Shown here: positions 18,776-25,605 of the stretch, one piece after another
How positions within the stretch are numbered: position 1 is the first letter of the stretch
Layout: the number at the start of each line of letters is the position of its first letter
IMG/VR virus record: IMGVR_UViG_3300046703_000072
Span: 1 to 25,605 of that record
Reading direction: 5' to 3' (one strand)
From: a virus
DNA length: 25,605 bases
Notes under the pieces: generated by a model
Seen by the model: only the letters and a program-made list of their open reading frames with translations
Databases searched by the model: none
Told to the model about the DNA's origin: nothing
Made by a program: the position numbers and the translations under genes

Positions 18776-21114
18776 AATACGTTGGTCCTGAAGGACCTCC
18801 GGACGCTCGAATCGCGATTGTCGGTGAGGCACCGGGAGCAGAAGAAGAACTCACCGGACGGCCCTTTATCGGCTCGTCCGGGAAACTTCTCGACGACATG
18901 CTCGCACGAGTAGGGATCGCACGTGGAGCGTGTTATGTCACGAACGTGGTGAAGTTCCGTCCACCAGGAAACGACTTCAAGCTTATGTATGACAAGGGAC
19001 GTCCGTCGGCTCTGCTCGAGTCGTCTCGCCAGGGACTCCTCGACGAGCTCGAGAAGGTCAAGCCGAACGTTACTATACTTCTTGGCAAGGAAGCCCTAAT
19101 CGCGGTCACCGGAAAGTCCTCTCTCGACTCGTGGCGTGGTTCGGTGCTCATGGGAGCTCGAGGACTTAAGTGTCTCGCAACGTATCACCCTGCGTATATC
19201 TTGAGAGTCTACGAGGACCGGGCACTTGCGGAGCTTGATCTGAAGAAGGCTCTCGCGGAGTCCACGTCACCGGAACTTCACCTGCCACAGAAGCACTTTA
19301 TCGTCAACCCAACGTTCGACCAGGTGATCGAGTACATAGCGAATCTGAAACACGCTCGAGCTCCAGTGGGTTTCGATATCGAGACTGTCGGCTCGCGAGT
19401 GAGGTGTCTTGGACTCTCGAACTCGAAGGACTCCGCGATTTGTATACCGTTTATGAGTAGTCCGATGAGTGTCCACGCTGGAAACGGACACACGTTACTG
19501 GCAATTGACCCCAAGGGCGGACTCTCAAGTCACTGGTCACTAGAACAAGAACGAGCAATACTCGTGGCACTTGACGGGCTCCTAGGCGACGAAACGATTC
19601 CCAAGATCGCTCAGAACTTCCCCTTTGACGCGTCGTTTCTATGTCGCGAGTTTGGCCTTGACGTTCAGGGGCTTGAACTTGATACCATGGTCGCGTTTCA
19701 CTGTTGCTACTGTGAACTACCCAAGGGACTTGACACACTCGTCTCGGTGTTCACACGGGTCCAGTGTTACTGGGACTACGACGCTTCGTCCGATCGCGAG
19801 ACCTGGGTCTACAACTGCTACGACGCGTCGGTGATACTAGAGATCGCTGAAGCTGAGAAACGTGAGATGAAGGAACTTAGCGTCTATGACTTCTACTACA
19901 ACCACGCTCAGCCAGCGATGCTGGCACTGATGAGAGCCGGAAACCGTGGTGTAGAGATCGACACCGAGCTACGCGAGAAGATGAAGCTCGAGTGTGAAGG
20001 GAAACTAGAACAGATCAAGACTAAGCTCGCGGTTCTTGTGGGAGTGTCGCTAAACCCAAACTCGCCAAAGCAGATGAAAGACTACGTCTACGGAAAGCTT
20101 CGAATCGTCCCTAAAACTCATCACAAGACCGGAAAGTCAACACTGAACGAGGAAGCCCTTGAGTGGATTCGGCAACACTACCCTCAGCACAAGGGCTTCG
20201 TGGACCTCTGTCTCGAGTACCGAGGGATCGTGAAGCTTATAGGAACGTTTCTCACGTCGGAGCTTCTGGCCAATGGACGGATGCCAACCTCGTACAATGC
20301 GACCGGCACTGAGACTGGCAGGATAAGTTCTAGCGAGACTATCGACGGCATGGGTGGGAATCTACAACAAGTAAACCGTGGTTCGGACCCTCCGGTTCGG
20401 CGAATGTTCATAGCCCCGGCAGGTCGACGATTCGTGAAGGGCGACCTCTCGCAGATTCAGGCTCGGTACGTGGCCTTGTTCTCGGAGGACGAGATACTTC
20501 TCGAGAAGTTCCGTGACCCTAAGTTCGATGTTCACCGATTCAACGCGTCGGTGATATATCGAAAGCCCGAATCGGAGATCACCAAGGACCAGAGACAGAA
20601 GTCCAAGGGAGTAGTTCACGCGACGAACTTCCGTGGCGGCCCTGGAGTCGCAGTAAAGCAAGCCAAGGTCACGTGGCAAGAAGCCAAAGTTGCGATCGAT
20701 ACATATCTCGCAGCGAAGCCTCGGCTCCGTGAGTGGTGGGCCTCACTAGAAGCAGAAGTTTCCACGGCACGCCGGCTCGTGAGTCCTATGGGCCGGCTAC
20801 GAATCTTTCTCGGACGCGTGGACCATAAGCTCTTTCGTGACGCTACGGCTCATCTCCCGCAAGCCACAGAAGCCGAAGTAATCGGAGACGCGTTCTGGAA
20901 ACTCGAGGCTCGACTACCCGACGGAGCGTTTCCAGTGCTTCAGAACCACGACGAGATCGTGGTCGAGTGCTTCGAAACCCAGGTCCCAGAAGTAGCTCGG
21001 ATCATGAAACGCGAGATGGAGATAGAAGTGAAGTGGAAGGGCCTGTCCGTGACCGGACCGGTGGACATAAGCACTGGGCAGAACTGGCTTGACACGACAC
21101 CGATGATAACTTAA
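18772..21114 (+). CDS. polA: DNA polymerase I-like replicase fused to a family-4-type uracil-DNA glycosylase domain
   Basis: ATG 18772 (MKYVGPEG) has GGGAG upstream and overlaps the preceding stop. Of 780 residues, about 1-165 form a UDG-like domain with GEAPGAEEE (19-25), GRPFIG and HPAYILR. The usual iron-sulphur Cys in KCRPP is Phe here (KFRPP). A 3'-5' exonuclease domain follows (FDIET, NFPFDASFL, YDAS). Polymerase motifs are A (GDLSQIQARYVA; Gln replaces the usual Glu), B (RQKSKGVVHATNF; His at the O-helix aromatic position, as in some phage enzymes) and C (HDE). No 5'-nuclease domain is present. It should be the replicative polymerase of this phage. Confidence 0.9.
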   Translation: MKYVGPEGPPDARIAIVGEAPGAEEELTGRPFIGSSGKLLDDMLARVGIARGACYVTNVVKFRPPGNDFKLMYDKGRPSALLESSRQGLLDELEKVKPNVTILLGKEALIAVTGKSSLDSWRGSVLMGARGLKCLATYHPAYILRVYEDRALAELDLKKALAESTSPELHLPQKHFIVNPTFDQVIEYIANLKHARAPVGFDIETVGSRVRCLGLSNSKDSAICIPFMSSPMSVHAGNGHTLLAIDPKGGLSSHWSLEQERAILVALDGLLGDETIPKIAQNFPFDASFLCREFGLDVQGLELDTMVAFHCCYCELPKGLDTLVSVFTRVQCYWDYDASSDRETWVYNCYDASVILEIAEAEKREMKELSVYDFYYNHAQPAMLALMRAGNRGVEIDTELREKMKLECEGKLEQIKTKLAVLVGVSLNPNSPKQMKDYVYGKLRIVPKTHHKTGKSTLNEEALEWIRQHYPQHKGFVDLCLEYRGIVKLIGTFLTSELLANGRMPTSYNATGTETGRISSSETIDGMGGNLQQVNRGSDPPVRRMFIAPAGRRFVKGDLSQIQARYVALFSEDEILLEKFRDPKFDVHRFNASVIYRKPESEITKDQRQKSKGVVHATNFRGGPGVAVKQAKVTWQEAKVAIDTYLAAKPRLREWWASLEAEVSTARRLVSPMGRLRIFLGRVDHKLFRDATAHLPQATEAEVIGDAFWKLEARLPDGAFPVLQNHDEIVVECFETQVPEVARIMKREMEIEVKWKGLSVTGPVDISTGQNWLDTTPMIT

Positions 21115-21130
21115 GGACTAAAAGATGATT
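21103..21130 (+). repeat. Dispersed 28-bp repeat overlapping the polymerase stop codon
   Basis: This stretch matches the reverse complement of 10615-10642 at 27 of 28 positions. Its first 12 bases encode the last residues and stop of the polymerase. The rest lies in the 36-bp gap before the ATPase gene at 21151. Conservation across a coding boundary suggests a protein-binding or recombination site rather than coding constraint. Confidence 0.85.
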
Positions 21131-21150
21131 AGGCTACGACTGGAGATCCT

Positions 21151-22317
21151 ATGAGCACAAAAGGACAGTTCCTCAAAAACTTTGTTGAGATACTAGAGGG
21201 CACTGAAGTACCAGTGGACTTCGCTCTGTGGAGTGGACTCAGTGCAGTGTCCGCGTCACTGTCACGGAACGTCTGGCTTGATATGGGGATATTCACGATT
21301 TATCCTAATATGCTAGTAGTGCTCGTAGCCGGAGCCGGGCAGTGTCGCAAGTCAACGGCTATCGACTTCGCAGAGAAGATTCTTCGGCTTCAGACAAACC
21401 CACCGAACTTCGTCGGTCAGAAGGCTACGCCCGAGGCACTGATAGACTCGCTGCGTTTGGGACGTGGAGACACGACTCAAGTCAGACTCTCACACACAGG
21501 GTTCGCGATGGTTGACGAACTCGTGAACTTCGTAAATCGACGCTCGTACGAGGCGGGACTTACGGACCTCTTGGTGCCGTTGTTTGACTGCAAGGACAGT
21601 TTCGAATATCGGACTAAGGCCCGTGGGATCGAGCAGATCGAGAAGGCTTGCTTCGGGATGCTTGGTGGAACGACCGTGGATCTCATTCGGGATAAGCTCC
21701 CACGAGAAATCATAGGCAGTGGACTCACGTCGAGGATGATCTTCGTCTTCGTTGAGACCCCTAACGAACCCGTACCGTTGCCGTTTCTCAGTGCTAGGAA
21801 GCAAGAGTTACTAGTAGAGTGCGGAGAAGCGGTCGATCGGATAGCTAGAGTCAGTGGTCAGATTGTGATCTCTCCTCGTGCCAAGACCTACTTCGAGAAG
21901 ACCTATATCGCGTTCTACAAAACTTCTCCGTTGTATCAGATCAAGACACTTAAGGCCTATGCTTCGAGACGTTACGTGTACCTTCTCAAGGTCGCGATGG
22001 TTCTGGCGATGAGCCAAGAAGAAGGAATGACTCTAGAACTAAGACATCTCGAAGGAGCCGACGAGATCTTATCTCGTGTCGAGTTGAAGCTCCACCGAGT
22101 AACGGAACTTATCACTAGTACTGGTGTTGGAGTCGTGAAGGATGAGGTTCAAGAGTTCATACGCAAGGTTGGTCGAGTATCACGGTCAGTAGTACTTCAA
22201 AAGTTCTCACACCAGATCTCGTCTCGTGAATTGAGTGAGGTGATTCTGACTCTCTTGCACTCAGAACAGATTCGCCCAGTACTAGAAGGCCGAGCGATGT
22301 TCTACGAACCGGTCTGA
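21151..22317 (+). CDS. P-loop ATPase, DUF3987-like (replication helicase/primase accessory type)
   Basis: ATG 21151 lies behind TGGAGATCC. The 388-residue protein has the DUF3987 pattern: an N-terminal helical part (DFALWSGLSAVSASLSRNVWLD), then YPNMLVVLVAGAGQCRKST, where Arg-Lys-Ser replaces the usual Gly-Lys-Ser of Walker A. A Walker B-like FAMVDEL lies near residue 120, and GGTTVDLI and SRMIFVFVE follow. The C-terminal region resembles a winged helix (SRSVVLQKFSHQISSRELSEVILTLLHSEQI). Related proteins sit with phage polymerases and probably act in helicase or primase steps. Its 3' end overlaps the convergent gene by 36 bp. Confidence 0.75.
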   Translation: MSTKGQFLKNFVEILEGTEVPVDFALWSGLSAVSASLSRNVWLDMGIFTIYPNMLVVLVAGAGQCRKSTAIDFAEKILRLQTNPPNFVGQKATPEALIDSLRLGRGDTTQVRLSHTGFAMVDELVNFVNRRSYEAGLTDLLVPLFDCKDSFEYRTKARGIEQIEKACFGMLGGTTVDLIRDKLPREIIGSGLTSRMIFVFVETPNEPVPLPFLSARKQELLVECGEAVDRIARVSGQIVISPRAKTYFEKTYIAFYKTSPLYQIKTLKAYASRRYVYLLKVAMVLAMSQEEGMTLELRHLEGADEILSRVELKLHRVTELITSTGVGVVKDEVQEFIRKVGRVSRSVVLQKFSHQISSRELSEVILTLLHSEQIRPVLEGRAMFYEPV

Positions 22318-23181
22318 GGCCCATCGCCACTGGGCACTGAGCTCAGTAGTAAGATCGGTTCGGTACTGCTTCTCGAGAAGTTCCACCCCACGCAACGTAC
22401 GCAACACACGTCTGACCGCCTCCGAGAGCAGTGGCGACCACGCCGTGACGACACCGATGTCAGCTGAACGGACACTGAACACTCCGGGTCTGAGCTCACG
22501 GGCTCCCCAGAAGTAGCAGTGATCAAGGGCTTCTGGGTCAACGGTTAGTATCGCTGACGGTGTCAGGGGCTTTCGAGCAAAGGGCCACGGAGCTACGGAA
22601 AGTAGAACCACGACTGACCAAGACTCGAAAAAGGTCTGAGCCTCACCCGTGAGATGTGCCGAGAACGGGGACTTAAGCATCTCGAACGTGGCCCAGACTC
22701 CGACACCGGGGAGTCCGAAACGAACCTCAGTCACGAGTCCGTCGGTTCCCAGTCCCAGCGAAAGCCATCCAATGTAGTGAAGGCTCTGAGCCGTGAGTAG
22801 TAGCGAGGGGTTGTCAAGAAGCCCCGCTTCGGGCAGAGTCTGCACGAACCGAGAAGCCCACGCAACACTAACCGAAGAGCCAAGGTTTTCGTTCATGTGA
22901 CCCTTGGCCTCGAAGCCCATGAGTGTCTGCGAGCCCAGGGAACCATTGTACCACCTCGAGAGCCATACGCGAGTCTCGTGAGATGTCGAGTGTTTGATGC
23001 CCATAGCCTCGATAAGCACCGAGGGAATCGTCATCGACGCGAGAGCGATCGGCCCCGAAGACTCACGAGGGCACTCGTCACAGATCGTGACTTCGGCCTG
23101 AGCCGCCGGGACGACCGTACCGTCAGCTGAGAGGAAACGTTCGAGCGAGGAGCCTAACCGACCTTCAAGGTGATATTTCAT
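22282..23181 (-). CDS. Truncated PurD-like (GAR synthetase) ATP-grasp protein
   Basis: ATG 23181 lies behind TTGGAGATGAA and overlaps the upstream stop. The 299 residues align by eye with the second half of phosphoribosylamine-glycine ligase. LEGRLGSSLERFLSADGTVV fits the EGxE...L.DG.tvvP segment, and LHYIGWLSLGL ... EVRFGLPG fits YrGvLYaGLM ... EFNvRFGDPE. GVFSVRSADIGVVTAWSPLL ... EKQYRTDL fits the C-terminal GRVLGVtA...L.eA...YRxDIG domain. The N-terminal domain and the first ATP-grasp half are absent, and metal-site residues are changed (EVRFGLPG for NVRFGDPE). It is therefore probably not a complete purine enzyme. It may be a repurposed fold. Confidence 0.6.
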   Translation of the reverse strand: MKYHLEGRLGSSLERFLSADGTVVPAAQAEVTICDECPRESSGPIALASMTIPSVLIEAMGIKHSTSHETRVWLSRWYNGSLGSQTLMGFEAKGHMNENLGSSVSVAWASRFVQTLPEAGLLDNPSLLLTAQSLHYIGWLSLGLGTDGLVTEVRFGLPGVGVWATFEMLKSPFSAHLTGEAQTFFESWSVVVLLSVAPWPFARKPLTPSAILTVDPEALDHCYFWGARELRPGVFSVRSADIGVVTAWSPLLSEAVRRVLRTLRGVELLEKQYRTDLTTELSAQWRWASDRFVEHRSAF

Positions 23182-25605
23182 TTCATCTCCAAGTTAGCAT
23201 AATACTGCCGGTTCGTTGCGAGAACTCTACGTTGAGTCTCGGGAGGGAGTGTTGCAAGGAAGCGTTGAAGTTGAGCCGGTGTCAGGTGTCCGAGTGGTGA
23301 CGAGGCTCTGAGTGAGGTCACGAGTCCCGACCGGAACGAGTCCACGGAGAAGGACTTCTCCTGAGAAGCCTTCGCAAGTGCAAGCTTGACCTCGGTAAGG
23401 AAAGCCTCAGAGTCTCCACGACGTGCGGCTTCAGTGACCCGGAAGAACTTTGGGTTTCGCTGGGACTCCGCAAGGAGTCGACGCTCGTCCTGAGGAAGGT
23501 TCGATGTGAATCGCCTGACCTCGGCATCGATCTTCAGACGCTGAGCTACGAACGGATAAGTCGCGGACTCGACTTGGTTGCGAACCGTTCGATACAACGG
23601 CACGTAACGCTTGAGAAGCGAGTCAGTCTGAACCGTGAACGGGAGCTCACCCTTGAGGCCACGAGTGGCCGAAGCGTCACCCTTAAGTCCTACTGGACGT
23701 AGAACTCCTCTCATCAAAGCATTGTAACCCAAGTCGAACACATCACCAAGGGCCTTGAGATGAGGACTCATCGCCACGGTTATCTCGCCGGGTTCGGCGC
23801 TCTGTGGAGCGAGCGAGATCATCGTTCGCATCAGTGGCCCAAAGAACTGCACTGCGATGAGTCCTCGCCAGAAGTCACGGAGGAATCCCTTCTCGTCCTC
23901 CGGGTATTCACGGCCCATAATCGCGTCAGCAAGTTTCGTCTGAAGATAACCCGAAAGTCCCATGCCAACGAGATGAGAGGTCAGCCGGTACAAAGCTCCA
24001 GCAATCGCGTGAGGATTGCCAGTCTTAGAAGCTTCGACTACTGCCCAGGCTGAACGAACCGTTCGCTTCATCTGGCCGACCGGATACGTCGCGAACGGAA
24101 GAAAAAGTCGTCCAATACTAGAAGTAGCTATTGCCGGACGCATGAAGCTTGGAAGTGTGTTAAACTGAGTCTCTGCGACCATGCGTTGGGCGATCTTGGT
24201 CCTAAGTTCAGGAGTCAGGTCTCGAGCCTTGAGTTGAGCCACGTCACTGGCACTAAGTCTCAGACCATTCTCGCCCACGAGTGTAAGGTCTCGAGCGGTG
24301 AGTCCCTTCGAAGCCCATCGTTCGGAGAGGACATGAGCAGTTTCCGACGCAACGAGATATGTCCAGGTCTCGGTGGCTTCGGCTCCAGTGCCTTTTTGAA
24401 GTGCCAGTGAGACAAACTCTGAGAAGTCTTCAATCGCCCGGCCTTGGCGATGTGTGAGTCTTAGAAACTTCGGACTATAAACTCCAGCGGAACGAGCACG
24501 CTCGATGGCCTGACCTGTGTGTCGCAGAACGTTCCAAGCGGCTTGAACCATCACCGGGTGCGAACTCATCCCAGGTATTGCTGCAAAGGGTTGAACTAAG
24601 TTCTGGTACTGAAGCATTGTGAGAAGTCCCGAGGTTGTAATTCGCTGACCTCCACGTCCAAGTCTCGCAAAGTATGACTGTGACGGGATGGACTCTGGGA
24701 TTCCATAGAACTTCGCAAGGGTTCGATCGAACTCCTCGGCGTTCAAGCCCTCAGAGATAGCCTGAGTTCTGAGTCTTAGAAGCTTGTCATCGTACGTGGT
24801 CTGGAATCTTGATACCAGTGCAGTGAGAAGTTCTCCCGGTGAGAGCTTCTCGACACTGGCAATACCCTTGACCGACCGGGCAATGGCTCTAAGCTTCGTA
24901 AGGTCCTCGGTACTGAGTCTTGCGACGTCCTGAGGTCCCAAGGCACTTAAGCCATCGACTAGTTCTGAGTGTGAGACTGACTTTGGAATTGCTAAAGTTC
25001 GTGCAAGGGATTCTAGTGAAGTCACGGAACTCTTACTTGAACGGTGCGGGAGCCCTTCGAGAAGTTCACTAGGCACTCCAAACTGAACGAGTCGACGTTT
25101 GAGACCTTCGATCGAGCCGGTCTTGAGAAGCACGTCCTTAAGAATCCCTGCGTCTTGGAAGAGCTTCACGGCTTGAGTGAGCTTCTCTGTAAGCTTCACC
25201 ACGGGTCGACCTGGGATCTCGGTAGTCTCGCCCTTGACGATGTCGATAAACGAGGCCTTTGCCGTAGTTCGGGCTCTGGCAATCGAGCGTCCGAACGCCT
25301 CGGCTGTGGACTTAAGTGTCGAGTAGAGTCCCGTGTCGAGAAGTTGAATCTTCTCCCCGTTGGGCAGGACGAGATAATCTGGATAGAACGGGAACGACCG
25401 CAGAGTCTCAAAGAACTCTCCGGGATGATAGACCTGAGAGTTCTTACCGACCGTAGCCAGAAGCGAGTGAATGTCTCTCAAACCCTTGTTCTCGGGAGCG
25501 GCACGAAGCTGAGCCTCAAGAATCCGACCGTTTGGAGACTCTGTGTGTTGGAGAAGCCACGAGTTGTAAGCAGTCCCGAAGCGACCGAGTTTCGGGTCGG
25601 GCGAC
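23178..25605 (-). CDS. Very large virion-type protein, C-terminal part (cut by right window edge)
   Basis: The leftward frame is open to the window edge with no stop and no convincing start. A TTG at 25481 lacks support, and at least 41 more codons lie upstream (PDPKLGRFGTAYNSWLLQHTE...). At least 808 residues are visible. They are mainly helical with long amphipathic stretches, a semi-hydrophobic segment near 23900-24000 (LTSHLVGMGLSGYLQTKL, LIAVQFFGPLMRTMISLAP) and the string FLPFATYPVGQMKRTVRSAW. Large, helical, low-motif proteins of this type are internal virion/ejection or polyvalent proteins. A C-terminal domain of a giant polyvalent protein is the most likely reading. The enzymatic parts, if any, are outside the window. 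Confidence 0.75.
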   Translation of the reverse strand, partial: SPDPKLGRFGTAYNSWLLQHTESPNGRILEAQLRAAPENKGLRDIHSLLATVGKNSQVYHPGEFFETLRSFPFYPDYLVLPNGEKIQLLDTGLYSTLKSTAEAFGRSIARARTTAKASFIDIVKGETTEIPGRPVVKLTEKLTQAVKLFQDAGILKDVLLKTGSIEGLKRRLVQFGVPSELLEGLPHRSSKSSVTSLESLARTLAIPKSVSHSELVDGLSALGPQDVARLSTEDLTKLRAIARSVKGIASVEKLSPGELLTALVSRFQTTYDDKLLRLRTQAISEGLNAEEFDRTLAKFYGIPESIPSQSYFARLGRGGQRITTSGLLTMLQYQNLVQPFAAIPGMSSHPVMVQAAWNVLRHTGQAIERARSAGVYSPKFLRLTHRQGRAIEDFSEFVSLALQKGTGAEATETWTYLVASETAHVLSERWASKGLTARDLTLVGENGLRLSASDVAQLKARDLTPELRTKIAQRMVAETQFNTLPSFMRPAIATSSIGRLFLPFATYPVGQMKRTVRSAWAVVEASKTGNPHAIAGALYRLTSHLVGMGLSGYLQTKLADAIMGREYPEDEKGFLRDFWRGLIAVQFFGPLMRTMISLAPQSAEPGEITVAMSPHLKALGDVFDLGYNALMRGVLRPVGLKGDASATRGLKGELPFTVQTDSLLKRYVPLYRTVRNQVESATYPFVAQRLKIDAEVRRFTSNLPQDERRLLAESQRNPKFFRVTEAARRGDSEAFLTEVKLALAKASQEKSFSVDSFRSGLVTSLRASSPLGHLTPAQLQRFLATLPPETQRRVLATNRQYYANLEMK

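Overview
The window looks like part of a double-stranded DNA tailed-phage genome (Caudoviricetes). It carries a terminase pair, tail-fibre or depolymerase-type proteins, lysis-type membrane proteins and a full phage replication and recombination block. Genes are tightly packed, most have AAGGAG-type ribosome binding sites, and stop-start overlaps (ATGA/GTGA) are frequent. No integrase, repressor, portal or major capsid gene is visible, so host and lifestyle cannot be read from this segment. Base composition is moderate, and much of the window shares an unusual texture rich in CTAGAA/AGAACY strings.

Layout. (1) Positions 1-6133 are all leftward late genes. Reading right to left they are terminase small and large subunits, a small beta-rich structural protein, a tail-fibre-like protein with a chitinase-type binding module, a small coiled-coil protein, a right-handed beta-helix protein, a membrane/coiled-coil protein, a zinc-ribbon protein, a lipoprotein (possible spanin pair), two membrane proteins (one holin-like) and a structural protein cut by the left edge. 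(2) Positions 6134-6588 are a divergent control region. (3) Positions 6589-11201 hold rightward small early/accessory genes of mostly unknown function. They are interrupted by a 144-bp in-register imperfect palindrome with heptamer iterons and an AT-rich centre (7420-7563), a candidate replication origin. (4) Positions 11271-11431 hold two consecutive tRNA-like folds with intact acceptor and T arms but no usable anticodon loop. (5) Positions 11434-22317 are the rightward nucleotide, DNA metabolism and replication block: HD phosphohydrolase, metallophosphoesterase, sigma-like factor, Cas4/RecB-type nuclease, winged-helix protein, Sak4-like RecA-fold ATPase and its putative SSB-like partner, ParB-DNA methyltransferase fusion, UDG-PolA fusion polymerase and a DUF3987-like P-loop ATPase. 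(6) Positions 22282-25605 return to leftward genes: the C-terminal half of a PurD-like ATP-grasp protein, and a very large virion-type protein cut by the right edge. The two transcription units converge with a 36-bp overlap at 22282-22317.

How the genes fit together. The nuclease, Sak4-like ATPase and DUF669-like protein form a plausible single-strand annealing/recombination set. The polymerase and DUF3987-like ATPase are the replisome core. The sigma-like protein and a recurring operator-like motif (ATGATARYTTA, at 4068, 10615, 16541 and 21103) may provide temporal control. The most unusual items are the anticodon-less tRNA-like pair, the palindromic iteron region, the 27/28-identical inverted dispersed repeat (10615 and 21103) and the truncated PurD-like gene beside a virion gene. 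All functional statements are read by eye from the sequence, with no database search.
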